Assembly: GCF_012849095.1 (NCBI RefSeq)
Contig: NZ_CP051680.1
Span: 5,445,001-5,509,000 of the forward strand
Direction of reading: 5' to 3'
DNA length: 64,000 bases
From: Cohnella herbarum
GTDB lineage: Bacteria > Bacillota > Bacilli > Paenibacillales > Paenibacillaceae
Positions 1-10,489 of this stretch are shown one piece after another. Below the pieces are notes generated by a model that worked only from the letters and a program-made list of their open reading frames with translations, had not been told where the DNA came from and made no database searches. Both the position numbers and the translations under genes were made by a program. Position 1 is the first letter of the stretch. Each line of letters starts with the position of its first letter.

Positions 1-1391
<1,391 letters not shown>

Positions 1392-1514
1392 AAACGAACT
1401 CGTGCGACTTTAGTCGTCACGAATGATGCTAGCAAGACAAATGATACTCACCTTCTTCTGATCGCTTTACTTCGCATCCAGTTTTCAAGGCGCAAGCCTT
1501 GAGTTTAAGATCCG

Positions 1515-1632
1515 GTCTGGTAATAATGGCGGAGGGGTTCCACGCGTACCCATCCCGAACACGACCGTTAAGCCCTCCAGCGCCAATGGTACTTGGACCG
1601 CAGGGTCCTGGGAGAGTAGGACGTTGCCAGGC
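1515..1632 (+). rRNA. 5S ribosomal RNA
   Basis: A 118-nt sequence with the hallmark GGCGGAGGGGTTCC and CCCATCCCGAACACGACCG loops of Firmicute 5S rRNA. The ends pair as helix I (GTCTGGTAA with TTGCCAGGC). It is the last gene of the rrn operon, and an intrinsic terminator follows 11 bp downstream. Confidence 0.97.
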
Positions 1633-1643
1633 CGGAGAACAAG

Positions 1644-1670
1644 AAAAGCACCCTTAACCGGGTGCTTTTT
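1644..1670 (+). terminator. rrn operon intrinsic terminator
   Basis: Perfect 10-bp stem AAAAGCACCC / GGGTGCTTTT with a 6-nt loop and a T tract, directly after 5S. Confidence 0.9.
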
Positions 1671-1717
1671 GCGTATGTTAAGTATGTTAGAGGGAATAGT
1701 TGTGTTACAACGGTGTC

Positions 1718-1935
1718 CGATCCCCAGCCACGACGAAGATAAGATACTCTCAGTGCGCTGGAAGTGTGCGATCCCCCATCTCTGATGAAGATAAGGTACT
1801 CTCAGTGCGCTACAAGTGCTCGGTCCCCAACTCTGGCGAAGATAAGGTACTCTCAGTGCTCTACGAGTGTTCGAATCCCCAACTCTGGCGAAGATAAGGT
1901 ACTTTCAGTGCGTTTTAGTGCCCAATGTGTGTGTC
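1718..1935. repeat. 52-bp tandem repeat array (family A)
   Basis: Four diverged units begin with GAAGATAAG at 1735, 1787, 1838 and 1890, a period of 51-52 bp. The best conserved core is GGTACTCTCAGTGCGCTAC, followed by a less conserved half around TCCCCAACTCTGGC. Weakly open reading frames run through it only because the period is close to a multiple of three. No protein or RNA gene is recognised between 1671 and 2006. The core closely resembles that of the array at 32046-32275. Confidence 0.85.
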
Positions 1936-2006
1936 AATGCCCCTAGTGCGCCGAATATAAGTGTTACTCCCTCAGCACAAAGTACATCTCCCCTAGACCA
2001 GAGATC

Positions 2007-2534
2007 TTACTGGTGATAATAAGAAACTTCTTTAGATTCCAGACGCACGACTCCGTCTCCGCTTTCGCGCCACAGCGACACAAGCAGTCGCAATCGGGGC
2101 GTTAGCAACCAGAAGTGCCAGTAAACCATCGCGATGACAAGCGAGGAATGAGCCCAGGGATAGAATATTCCCGCTACGCAGCTCCCCACTAGGATGAGAT
2201 GAAAATGAAGACGTCGGAACAAGTTTAATTGCGTATCCATAATGGGTAGCGGACCGATCCACGGCCAATCTCTGCGGAACGTCCATTTTTTCTCGGATAA
2301 TTCGTCTACGCGGCGAATCGTTATCCGTAAGACGATGGCATGAACGATCAGCATAAGAATGACGCCTACGGCGGAATAAACCAACCCGATCCAACCGTAT
2401 ATGAAATACAAAGCGGTTAGTACGAGCAGCGCGGTAGACATGTAACTATACTTACTCTCCGGACGTAGAGCTATTTTACGAATGAGCTTATAATTATAGA
2501 AGGTTGCTTCGCGCATCTCTGACGGACTGGCCAT
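2007..2534 (-). CDS. Putative integral membrane protein of unknown function
   Basis: A 175-residue protein that I do not recognise. Four hydrophobic stretches look like membrane segments at roughly residues 34-50, 54-73, 113-128 and 133-148. Basic linkers separate them, for example RITIRRVDELSEKK. The start at 2534 is preferred because GGGAGG lies 10 bp upstream of it; the longer form starting at 2558 has no ribosome-binding site in a usable place. It is transcribed toward the rrn operon, away from csfB, and ends just inside the repeat-rich gap. It is probably lineage-specific and its function cannot be inferred. Confidence 0.6.
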   Translation of the reverse strand: MASPSEMREATFYNYKLIRKIALRPESKYSYMSTALLVLTALYFIYGWIGLVYSAVGVILMLIVHAIVLRITIRRVDELSEKKWTFRRDWPWIGPLPIMDTQLNLFRRLHFHLILVGSCVAGIFYPWAHSSLVIAMVYWHFWLLTPRLRLLVSLWRESGDGVVRLESKEVSYYHQ

Positions 2535-2634
2535 CCTTACGGTTCCTCCCTTGCACAAAACGGTTTCTGTTCATTACTATCGGATATTGTTGAACTTATT
2601 GTTATGTTTAGTATAGATTTCTTACTATGAATGC

Positions 2635-2662
2635 GTATATTTTCATAGAATTCGGACATAAT
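2635..2662 (+). promoter_or_regulatory. Possible sigma-F promoter of csfB
   Basis: GTATA at 2635-2639 and GGACATAAT at 2654-2662 resemble the sigma-F -35 (GYWTA) and -10 (GG-N2-A-N3-T) elements with a 14-bp gap, slightly short. The idea rests mainly on csfB belonging to the sigma-F regulon in Bacillus. Weak. Confidence 0.3.
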
Positions 2663-2694
2663 AGATGCAACAATAGGGAAGGGCAGGGTTGTTC

Positions 2695-2880
2695 ATGGAA
2701 GAGAAGGAAGCGAATACCTGCATCGTATGCGGCCAACCCAAAGAGGAAGGCATAACCGTCGTAACGGAATTTATATGTACATCATGCGAGTCCGAAATGG
2801 TGAATACGAATGTGGAAGATGAGAGATATCCTTTTTTTGTTAAGCAACTGAAGCAATTATGGGTCCGATTTCACGTTTAA
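2695..2880 (+). CDS. csfB: Sigma-G inhibitor Gin (CsfB), zinc-binding anti-sigma factor
   Basis: A 61-residue protein with two Cys pairs, CIVCGQPK near the N-terminus and FICTSCE about 20 residues later, forming the zinc site of Gin/CsfB. The tail YPFFVKQLKQLW also matches the family, and Bacillus Gin is 64 residues. In sporulating cells Gin binds sigma-G (and sigma-E) to stop premature activity. ATG 2695 is chosen over TTG 2689 because the AAGGGCAGGG binding site sits 6 bp before the ATG. In Bacillus csfB stands just upstream of xpaC-yaaN-yaaO; here yaaO follows only after an inserted regulator/efflux pair, and its own terminator closes the gene. Confidence 0.9.
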   Translation: MEEKEANTCIVCGQPKEEGITVVTEFICTSCESEMVNTNVEDERYPFFVKQLKQLWVRFHV

Positions 2881-2891
2881 TAGGATGCGGT

Positions 2892-2922
2892 CGAGCAGAT
2901 AAATGTCTGTTCGGCTTTTTTT
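2892..2922 (+). terminator. Intrinsic terminator after csfB
   Basis: 8-bp stem CGAGCAGA / TCTGTTCG with a 6-nt loop, then G, C and seven T residues. Confidence 0.85.
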
Positions 2923-3020
2923 GTCGTTCGGAAAACATATTGACGTTCTGACACATTTGCGCCGGCAATCCAAAACCCTTATAATGCTAACAGGATCTAA
3001 TAATGAACAGGTGATTACTA

Positions 3021-3638
3021 TTGCAAATTCTTAAAGACGAAATCCGAAACAACATTCTAAAGTCGGCATTACAGGAATTCAGACGCGAGGGCTACATGAA
3101 GGCTTCCATGCGTCGGATCGCTCAATCCGCAGGAGTGACTAGCGGCAATATTTATCGGTATTACGCGAGCAAGGAACATTTGTTCGATGCGATCGTTCAG
3201 CCCGTCTACGAGCAATACACCGAGTATATTTCGGTTATCCGTCAGGATGTTATTTTCGGCTGTTTGAACGAACCCCCGGACGCTCCAGGCTATTTTAGCA
3301 AAATAGAAAATACGATCGTGAAGCTATTCAAGACGTATAGCGGACCATTAATGATCTTGCTCACCCATAGCGCGGGATCCAAGTACGAGAGCGCGAAGTC
3401 GGAATTGGTTGAGCTAACCTTCTTCATCCTCGAGAGGGTCGTCTTCAAGATAAAACATGACCAGGGTTCTCTTGCCGTTAATGAAAACGCCCTTGTACAA
3501 ATGCTTGCTTCGTCGATCGTAGAAGGGCTCTGCCTGATCCTTAGGGATAACGAAGAAGGAGATATTCTGCAGAATCTGGTCGACCAATATCTGTTCGTCT
3601 ACTCCGAGGGAATTACGAGTTTATTTAAGAAGCTGTAG
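3021..3638 (+). CDS. TetR-family transcriptional regulator
   Basis: A 205-residue protein with a typical TetR N-terminal helix-turn-helix: ILKSALQEFRREGY, then SMRRIAQSAGVTSGNIYRYY and SKEHLF at residues about 13-55. The variable C-terminal ligand-binding domain gives no ligand clue. The start is TTG 3021, with AGGTGA about 7 bp upstream. It lies 18 bp before an MMPL transporter gene on the same strand, the common layout of a local repressor of an efflux pump. It would be expected to bind its own upstream region (2923-3020), but I see no clear palindrome there. Confidence 0.92.
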   Translation: MQILKDEIRNNILKSALQEFRREGYMKASMRRIAQSAGVTSGNIYRYYASKEHLFDAIVQPVYEQYTEYISVIRQDVIFGCLNEPPDAPGYFSKIENTIVKLFKTYSGPLMILLTHSAGSKYESAKSELVELTFFILERVVFKIKHDQGSLAVNENALVQMLASSIVEGLCLILRDNEEGDILQNLVDQYLFVYSEGITSLFKKL

Positions 3639-3656
3639 AAAAAAGGAGCCGCTATC

Positions 3657-5864
3657 ATGAAAACGATTATTAAATGGCGCTGGACGATACTGGTCGTCTG
3701 GTTAGTCGCGACTGTTTTGCTAACCGTATTTCAACCGAACGTCAACGAAATCCTGCATCAAAGAGGCCAAGATCCGCTGCCGCAAGATAGCCCGTCCAAG
3801 GTTGCCAGCCAACTGCTCAGCAAGATGAACGAAACGCAGGGAATGAATAACATTCTGATCTTCTTCAATGAGAACAAGTTGTCCGAAGAGGATATGAAGC
3901 AGATTGAATCCGGTATTCTAAGCTTAAGAGAACAACAGGAAAATCTGGGACTCAGCCAATTCATCGACCCGATTACGATACCGGCCGCGAAGTCTTCGCT
4001 CGTCTCTCCGGACGGGACGACTCTGATGGCCAGCTTTATTCTAGAGAAGAACGGACGCAGCGTCGACGACATTCAGAAAGAGATAGGCAACATACTTACC
4101 GACGTGAAGGTGGAGTACTACTTAAGCGGCGAGGACTTCATTCAGAACGATTACATTAAAGCATCTACCGAAGGGGTGGAGAAAAGCGCGGCGCTGACCG
4201 TTATTTTCATCCTGGTCGTATTGATTCTCATGTTCCGTTCCGTCGTGATCCCTTTCGTATCTTTAGCGGCCGTAGGGGTATCCTATCTCGTCTCTATGGG
4301 AATCGCGGCACAGGTAATCGATAAGCTCGACTTCCCGATCACGAGCGTGACGCAGATGCTGCTTGTTCTTATTTTGTTCGGGATAGGCACCGACTATAAT
4401 ATTCTCTTGTTCAACCGCTTTAAGGAGGAGCTTGCGAACGGCAGTTCCATCGACGATGCCATTATCACTTCTTATAAAACAGCGGGTAGAACGATCGTTT
4501 ATAGCATTCTGACGGTATTTATCGCTTTCGCGGGACTGACCTTCTCGGAGTTCGGAATTTATAAATCCGCCAACGTGGTCGCGATAGGGGCGGTCGTTCT
4601 CGTGCTTGAGATCCTGACGCTTACTCCGTTCCTTATGAAAGTACTGGGCACGAAGCTGTTCTGGCCGTCCAAGAAGGTTACGGGTCACAAGGAGAGCCGT
4701 TTCTGGGCGAAGCTTACGCAAATATCGGTTAAACGTCCCGTTCTAACTACAGTCATTATCGTGATCCTGCTTATTCCCGTCTTGCTGACCAGCGGGCAGA
4801 AACTCAGCTTCGATCAACTGAAGGAACTGGGGAACGATCATCCTTCTACGAAAGGTTTTAGCCTGGTAGGAGAACATTTCAGCCGCGGCCAAGCATTGCC
4901 GACTACGGTCGTTATCGAGAACGATAAGGCTATGAATAACAATGATTCTCTGAGCGTCGTGGAGAAGTTAACCAACAATCTTAAGCAAGTGGAAGGCGTA
5001 CTTGCCGTTTCCAGCGTTACGCAACCGCAGGCCGCGCCGATCGATTTTTTCTATGCTAGCGGGTTAACGGAGGAAGATGGGTCCAAGAAGTTCTTTATCC
5101 CGGACGAAGTGCTCGCGAGCCCCGACTTCCAACAATCCGAAGCCAGCTTTATGTCCAAAGACCGCAAGATTACGAAGTTGATCGTGATTCTGAAGGATGA
5201 TCCATACTCTCCTGCGGCGCTGGATACGGTAGAGAGAATTAACGACACGTTGTCTAGCGGACTTAAAGGTACCTCGCTCTCGAACTCTACGTTCGGAGCG
5301 GCAGGACCGAGTTCGACCACTTACGATATGAATAAGGCACAGATCAAATCATTTAACGGAACCGCCATTATCGTCATTGTCAGCGTCTTCCTCGTCTTAT
5401 TGTTCGTCATCCGTGCTTTCTGGCCTTCGTTGTATATCGTTCTGGCGTTATTAGCTTCTTATTACGTGGCAATGAGCGCCTCTAAGCTCGTTACGGAGTA
5501 CGTGATCGGAGCGGACGGGGTATCCTCTTTCGTTCCGTTCTTCTCCTTCATCGTTATCGTAGCGGTGGGCGTAGACTATAGCATTTTCCTCATGATGAGA
5601 TTCAAGGAGTATGGTAAGATTGCTCCGAGCGAAGCGATCGTCAAGTCGGCAAAAAGCGTCGGAGGCGTCATTATCTCCGCGATGGTCATTCTAGGAGGTA
5701 CGTTCGCCACGCTGATTCCATCCGGGCTAGTACTGCTAATCGAATTAGCTGCGGCCGTTATCGTCGGGTTAGTCGTGCTTTGCTTTATTTTATTGCCTAT
5801 GCTCGTCCCGGCATTGATGGTGCTTCCGGAGACGCTGAAGAAGAAACGCGTAGGACGTTCATAA
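3657..5864 (+). CDS. MMPL-family (RND superfamily) transporter
   Basis: A 735-residue protein with the MMPL/YdfJ architecture of two repeats. Each repeat has one membrane helix, a large extracellular domain and five further helices. The paired proton-relay motifs GIGTDYNILLFNRFKEE (about residue 242) and AVGVDYSIFLMMRFKEYG (about residue 640) are both intact. Family members export lipids, antibiotics or other hydrophobic compounds using the proton gradient. It starts 18 bp after the TetR gene (AAAGGAGCC binding site) and is followed after 27 bp by yaaO, so readthrough into the housekeeping block is likely. The pair interrupts the usual csfB-yaaO neighbourhood, suggesting acquisition or rearrangement. 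Confidence 0.93.
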   Translation: MKTIIKWRWTILVVWLVATVLLTVFQPNVNEILHQRGQDPLPQDSPSKVASQLLSKMNETQGMNNILIFFNENKLSEEDMKQIESGILSLREQQENLGLSQFIDPITIPAAKSSLVSPDGTTLMASFILEKNGRSVDDIQKEIGNILTDVKVEYYLSGEDFIQNDYIKASTEGVEKSAALTVIFILVVLILMFRSVVIPFVSLAAVGVSYLVSMGIAAQVIDKLDFPITSVTQMLLVLILFGIGTDYNILLFNRFKEELANGSSIDDAIITSYKTAGRTIVYSILTVFIAFAGLTFSEFGIYKSANVVAIGAVVLVLEILTLTPFLMKVLGTKLFWPSKKVTGHKESRFWAKLTQISVKRPVLTTVIIVILLIPVLLTSGQKLSFDQLKELGNDHPSTKGFSLVGEHFSRGQALPTTVVIENDKAMNNNDSLSVVEKLTNNLKQVEGVLAVSSVTQPQAAPIDFFYASGLTEEDGSKKFFIPDEVLASPDFQQSEASFMSKDRKITKLIVILKDDPYSPAALDTVERINDTLSSGLKGTSLSNSTFGAAGPSSTTYDMNKAQIKSFNGTAIIVIVSVFLVLLFVIRAFWPSLYIVLALLASYYVAMSASKLVTEYVIGADGVSSFVPFFSFIVIVAVGVDYSIFLMMRFKEYGKIAPSEAIVKSAKSVGGVIISAMVILGGTFATLIPSGLVLLIELAAAVIVGLVVLCFILLPMLVPALMVLPETLKKKRVGRS

Positions 5865-5891
5865 GTATACGTGAAAGGGGGCATCCGATAT

Positions 5892-7379
5892 ATGACGATA
5901 GATAGAAACAAGGCACCCCTATATGAGGCTCTAGCTGCCCATGCGAGGTTACGGGTGCATCCCTTTCATGTTCCGGGACACAAACAACGCGCGGACTGGG
6001 GAGAAGGGCTAGCGGCATCCTATTACGAGCCGCTGCTTGCTCTTGATGTGACGGAGCTGTCCGATACCGACGATCTTCACCATCCGGAAGGTCCGCTTCT
6101 GGAAGCTCAGACGCTTGCCGCCGATTGTTTCGGTGCGGAAGAAACCCGATTTCTTGTCGGCGGCAGTACGTCGGGCAACCTCGCTATGATTTTGGGAGTA
6201 TGCCAGCCGGGAGATTTGGTTATCGTACAGCGGAACGTACATAAATCGATTATTCACGGTCTAATGCTAGCGGGAGCTAGAGCAATCTTGCTGCCGCCGC
6301 TGATCGACAACGCTTCGGGGTTGGCTACGATGCCCGCAACGGAGCTTCTTCAGGCAACCGTTGAACGATATTCGGAAGCCAAAGCGGTTATTCTATCCGC
6401 CCCGAATTACTACGGAATGAGCCCGGATTTGAAGCTGCTCGTCGCGGTTGCTCATAGGAAGGGAATACCTGTTCTCATCGATGAGGCGCATGGCGCTCAT
6501 TATGGCTTTCATTCGGATTTTCCGCAATCGGCCCTGCAAGCGGGAGCCGACTTGAGCGTGCAGTCGACGCATAAGATGCTGTCCGCTATGACGATGGGAG
6601 CTATGCTGCACATGCAGGGAGACAGGCTACCTAGGGAGCAAATACGACAAGCGCTGACGATGGTACAGAGCTCGAGTCCGTCATTTCCGATTATGGGGAC
6701 GTTGGATTTGGCTCGCAGGCAGCTTCATGCGCAAGGTTCGCAAGCGTTCCATTCCGCATTGGAGAGCGTGAAGCGGGCAAGGGAAGGGATGGAGCGAACC
6801 CCTTTTAGAGCGCTTGGTTACGATCAGTACGCGAGTGAAGGAATTTCGTATGATCCGTTAAAGCTCGTTCTGTTCGATGAGGGCGCAACGTTAAGCGGGT
6901 TCGAGTTAAGAGACGAGTTGATACAAAGAAATTGCATCGCGGAGATGGCGGACTCGCGTTACGTCGTGATGGCTTTCGGAATCGGTTCCAAGTTAGCCGA
7001 CGGCGAGGGATTGCGCACCGCTCTGCTAGATATCGCCAAGAATATCTCCTCGGGTCGTGAACGGAAACTCCCTGAGCATACTCGTACGAATACGGGTCGG
7101 GTGACTCCGAAGGCCAACGACGGCCTGACGAGCGTTCCAGAGCCGACTTTGTTCGGAAGAGAGGTAGTCTCTGCGCAACCGGTAGAACTAGACCGCAGCG
7201 TGGGTTTCATAGCCGCAGAATGGGTGATTCCCTACCCGCCGGGCATACCCGTGCTCTATCCTGGCGAAGCTATTACCGAAGACATCGTAGAGCAACTGAG
7301 GCACTGGAAATACGAGGGCGCGCAAATTCAGGGAGCCCGAGACCCCGAGCTTCGAACGATTCAAGTAAGGAAGCCATAA
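5892..7379 (+). CDS. yaaO: Orn/Lys/Arg decarboxylase-family PLP enzyme (YaaO-like)
   Basis: A 495-residue fold-type I PLP enzyme of the Orn/Lys/Arg decarboxylase major-domain family. Visible motifs are HVPGHKQ near the N-terminus, FLVGGSTSGN, VLIDEAHGAHYGFH and QSTHKMLSAMTMGAMLH, where the Lys after STH is the Schiff-base residue. The C-terminal domain ends with YPPGIPVLYPGEAI as in the family. Members act on arginine, lysine or ornithine in polyamine or cadaverine synthesis; the substrate cannot be read from sequence. ATG 5892 is preferred over an upstream GTG because AAAGGGGG lies 10 bp before it. It sits upstream of tmk as in Bacillus. Confidence 0.93.
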   Translation: MTIDRNKAPLYEALAAHARLRVHPFHVPGHKQRADWGEGLAASYYEPLLALDVTELSDTDDLHHPEGPLLEAQTLAADCFGAEETRFLVGGSTSGNLAMILGVCQPGDLVIVQRNVHKSIIHGLMLAGARAILLPPLIDNASGLATMPATELLQATVERYSEAKAVILSAPNYYGMSPDLKLLVAVAHRKGIPVLIDEAHGAHYGFHSDFPQSALQAGADLSVQSTHKMLSAMTMGAMLHMQGDRLPREQIRQALTMVQSSSPSFPIMGTLDLARRQLHAQGSQAFHSALESVKRAREGMERTPFRALGYDQYASEGISYDPLKLVLFDEGATLSGFELRDELIQRNCIAEMADSRYVVMAFGIGSKLADGEGLRTALLDIAKNISSGRERKLPEHTRTNTGRVTPKANDGLTSVPEPTLFGREVVSAQPVELDRSVGFIAAEWVIPYPPGIPVLYPGEAITEDIVEQLRHWKYEGAQIQGARDPELRTIQVRKP

Positions 7380-7400
7380 TGGAAGTAAAGAGGTGTGGCA

Positions 7401-8864
7401 ATGTTTAAGGGGACAGTCAACGCGGATATTCGTAAAAGCATTGCGATCATAACCGGCGTTGCCGCGAGCGTGCTGATTATCGTACTGATTATGATTCCCC
7501 CCGTTATCGGGTTAGCGGATAGCGGCGATTTCGGCCGCGTGTTCGGCATAACCGGATTGACGGTGCTTGATCCGCAGCAGTCCTACGAAGAGTTATATTT
7601 CAACTATGCGCATCAGAAATTCGGTTACGGCGGCTATACGTTAGGCGGTTACATCTCTACGCACGTCGTTCTTGTGGCCGTTGCCGGATGGATCGGGAGA
7701 GTCTTTAACGGAGAAGTATTCGATATTCGGATACTCGGGGCTTGTTATTCCGTCTTGTACGTGTGGGCGATTACTCTGCTCGTTAGGCATACGCCGGAAG
7801 CCGCTAGCCGAAGAAATACGTTAATCCTATCGATCCTGTTAGCGCTTAGTTTGATTTTCATATTCGGAGATATCGGCTATTTGGCGTTTTTTCAATCCTT
7901 TTTCGGAGAGCCGTTTGCTTTGATTGCCATGTTACTGTTGGTTGCTTCGATCATGGCAATAGCCTCTTCTCCAAGTCCGACCGGTAAGGTGTTAGCACTG
8001 TTCATAGTAGCCGCGTTGGCGGTAGCGACCTCGAAAATTCAGAACGCGCCTCTAGGTTTTGCTTTTGCGTTGCTCGCTTGGAGGATGATCGGTTTACGGA
8101 CCGATGCGAAATGGAGAAAACAAGTATGGACCGGCGTAGCGGTGTTGGCGGTAGCGTCCGCTTTAATGATTATCGTAGCGCCTGATCGACTGAAAAACAC
8201 GAATTTGTATCAATCGATTTTTTACGGAGTGTTGAAGGACTCGCCGCATGTGGCAAAGGATATGGAGGAGCTTGGGATTCCGGAGAAATACGCCGTACTG
8301 GCAGGAACGAATTATTTTCAGAAGGATACGGCCATCCCGCAGAAAGACCCCGTCTTGAGACAGGAAGTACTGGAGAAACTGAGTCATAAGGACATTGCTC
8401 TGTATTATTTGCGCCACCCTTCAAGATTCATGCAGAAGCTGGATAGAGCGGCGGACAACGCGATGTTTATCCGGCCTTATTACCTGGGTAATTATGATCA
8501 ATCGGCGGGTAAACCTCCGGGTGCGATTACTTATCGATTCAGCGGATGGAGCCAGTGGAAGCACGAATATATGCCGCGTAATTCCCTTGCGTACATAAGC
8601 CTATTTCTGGCATATTATGTCGTGTTAGGCGTAGTATGGCGGTTAAACCGCTCAAGGAGGCTGCGACTGGTTGCCGAGACTTTGGCGATCGTTGCGTTGG
8701 CGGGTATTTTCTCTTGCGTTGTGCCTCTTATTGGCGATGGAGAAGCCGATCTAGGCAAGCATTTGTTTATGTTTAATGTCTGCTTTGATATGATGGTAAT
8801 AAGCGTACTCACGGGAATCGTATACGGGGGTATTCGCCTCGCGGAACGAGCAGCCCGGAGGTAG
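7401..8864 (+). CDS. Polytopic membrane protein, possible GT-C glycosyltransferase-like
   Basis: A 487-residue protein with about ten to eleven hydrophobic helices. The first long loop carries [13 protein letters not shown] and then an aromatic-rich [12 protein letters not shown] stretch. An acidic residue in the first extracytoplasmic loop of a many-helix protein recalls GT-C lipid-linked-sugar glycosyltransferases, but I cannot match a family firmly. The start at ATG 7401 has AAAGAGGTG 5 bp upstream; an in-frame GTG at 7395 is the alternative. It is packed between yaaO and tmk in the same direction, so it is probably co-transcribed. Confidence 0.7.
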   Translation: MFKGTVNADIRKSIAIITGVAASVLIIVLIMIPPVIGLADSGDFGRVFGITGLTVLDPQQSYEELYFNYAHQKFGYGGYTLGGYISTHVVLVAVAGWIGRVFNGEVFDIRILGACYSVLYVWAITLLVRHTPEAASRRNTLILSILLALSLIFIFGDIGYLAFFQSFFGEPFALIAMLLLVASIMAIASSPSPTGKVLALFIVAALAVATSKIQNAPLGFAFALLAWRMIGLRTDAKWRKQVWTGVAVLAVASALMIIVAPDRLKNTNLYQSIFYGVLKDSPHVAKDMEELGIPEKYAVLAGTNYFQKDTAIPQKDPVLRQEVLEKLSHKDIALYYLRHPSRFMQKLDRAADNAMFIRPYYLGNYDQSAGKPPGAITYRFSGWSQWKHEYMPRNSLAYISLFLAYYVVLGVVWRLNRSRRLRLVAETLAIVALAGIFSCVVPLIGDGEADLGKHLFMFNVCFDMMVISVLTGIVYGGIRLAERAARR

Positions 8865-8890
8865 CGTTATGTTTGAAAGGGGAAAGCCAG

Positions 8891-9529
8891 GTGTCGGGCG
8901 GACTGTTTATTACGATAGAAGGCGGAGAAGGAGCGGGCAAGACGACGCTTATCTCCAGATTGTCGGAAAGAATATATAAGGAAACGAAACGAAGAACCCG
9001 CAGTACTCGGGAACCCGGAGGCGTTCCGATCGCGGAATCGATCCGCAAGGTCATTCTGGATACGAAGAATACGAAAATGGAAGCCAAGACCGAAGCCTTG
9101 TTATACGCGGCGGCTCGTCGGCAGCATCTCGTCGAAATCGTAATGCCGGCTTTAAGCAAGGGCGACATTATAATCTGCGATCGTTTCGTAGACAGCAGTC
9201 TTGCTTATCAAGGATATGCGCGAGGACTCGGGATCGATAAGGTATGGGAGATCAATCGATTTGCGACTGAAGATTGTATGCCGCACCTGACGCTGTATCT
9301 TGATCTTGATCCGGAGTTGGGCTTGTCTCGTATTGAAGCCAATGCCCATAGAGAGGTGAACCGACTCGATCTGGAAAGCCTATCCTTCCATATGAAGGTA
9401 AGGGAAGGGTATCTAGAGGTCATGAAAAGGTTTCCCGACAGAATTCGAATGCTGGATGCTTCGGGCAATCCGGAAGAAATCGCCGATCAAGCGTGGGAGC
9501 ACGTAAGCGGATCGTTAAGCGGACAATAA
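8891..9529 (+). CDS. tmk: Thymidylate kinase
   Basis: Phosphorylates dTMP to dTDP using ATP in the cytoplasm. The P-loop GGEGAGKTT is at residues about 9-17, the DR motif and lid region at [16 protein letters not shown], and TREPGG is present. GTG 8891 gives 212 residues, the usual Bacillus length, with AAAGGGG 8 bp upstream; an in-frame TTG at 8873 would add six unlikely residues. It stands in the conserved order tmk-darA-yaaR-holB. Confidence 0.97.
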   Translation: MSGGLFITIEGGEGAGKTTLISRLSERIYKETKRRTRSTREPGGVPIAESIRKVILDTKNTKMEAKTEALLYAAARRQHLVEIVMPALSKGDIIICDRFVDSSLAYQGYARGLGIDKVWEINRFATEDCMPHLTLYLDLDPELGLSRIEANAHREVNRLDLESLSFHMKVREGYLEVMKRFPDRIRMLDASGNPEEIADQAWEHVSGSLSGQ

Positions 9530-9635
9530 GCAAAAAGAGGATTTTAGCGTACGAGTGTCCAATTTATAAGGTAAGAAGCAAAAGTTAGCGATATAAAGCT
9601 GCAGACCCCTATTCAAGAAATTAGAGGAGGCCTGA

Positions 9636-9968
<333 letters not shown>

Positions 9969-9990
9969 TGAAGCCGGGCGGTGAGTTAAG

Positions 9991-10434
9991 ATGAAGATCC
10001 AGTCAGGCTACTATCCCGTCAACAAGGCGGTGCAGCGCGGAGAGATGATGGCGAGACCGACGCAGACTCAGAACTTCGGCGATATGATGCAGCAGCAGGA
10101 GGAGCAGAGGACGCACGAGGAGCTTCAGCGGAAGCTCGAAGACATCCGGCTGCAGGGCGATCGGTTAACCCGTTCCATGACCGTTCGGGAACTGGTGCTG
10201 TATCGGCAGATGGTCAAAGCCTTCTTGGAGGACACCGTCCGCCGCGGCATTGCATTGAAGGAAACGAAAGGCTGGGACCGTAGAGGTCGCGGCAAAAGAT
10301 ATAAATTGCTGGAAGAGGTCGACGCGATGCTCGTGGCGATGGGAGAAGAGCTGCTGCAAAGCGAGGAAGGCAGAATCGACCTCCTTCACAAGGTCGGCGA
10401 AATTCGCGGCATTTTGATTAATATTTTATTTTGA
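9991..10434 (+). CDS. yaaR: YaaR family protein (DUF327)
   Basis: A 147-residue, charged, mostly helical protein. Q/E-rich segments around residues 25-60 (MMQQQEEQRTHEELQRKLED) and a conserved central part, SMTVRELVLYRQMVKAFLED, are typical of YaaR. The function is unknown; the gene is found almost always between darA and holB in Firmicutes. It begins 22 bp after darA and is surely in the same operon. Confidence 0.93.
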   Translation: MKIQSGYYPVNKAVQRGEMMARPTQTQNFGDMMQQQEEQRTHEELQRKLEDIRLQGDRLTRSMTVRELVLYRQMVKAFLEDTVRRGIALKETKGWDRRGRGKRYKLLEEVDAMLVAMGEELLQSEEGRIDLLHKVGEIRGILINILF

Positions 10435-10439
10435 TTTTG

Positions 10440-10463
10440 ACCCGCCTCTTTGCGATTGCGGGT
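10440..10463 (+). other. Small stem-loop between yaaR and holB
   Basis: ACCCGC / GCGGGT 6-bp stem with a 12-nt loop and no T tract, so not a typical terminator. It may modulate holB expression or mRNA stability. Confidence 0.35.
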
Positions 10464-10489
10464 AGGTCATAGGGTAAGGAGTTCGCATC

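Noticed and set aside
1700..1946. Open frames through the first 52-bp array
   Set aside because: They follow the repeat period and encode only the repeat; no start signal.
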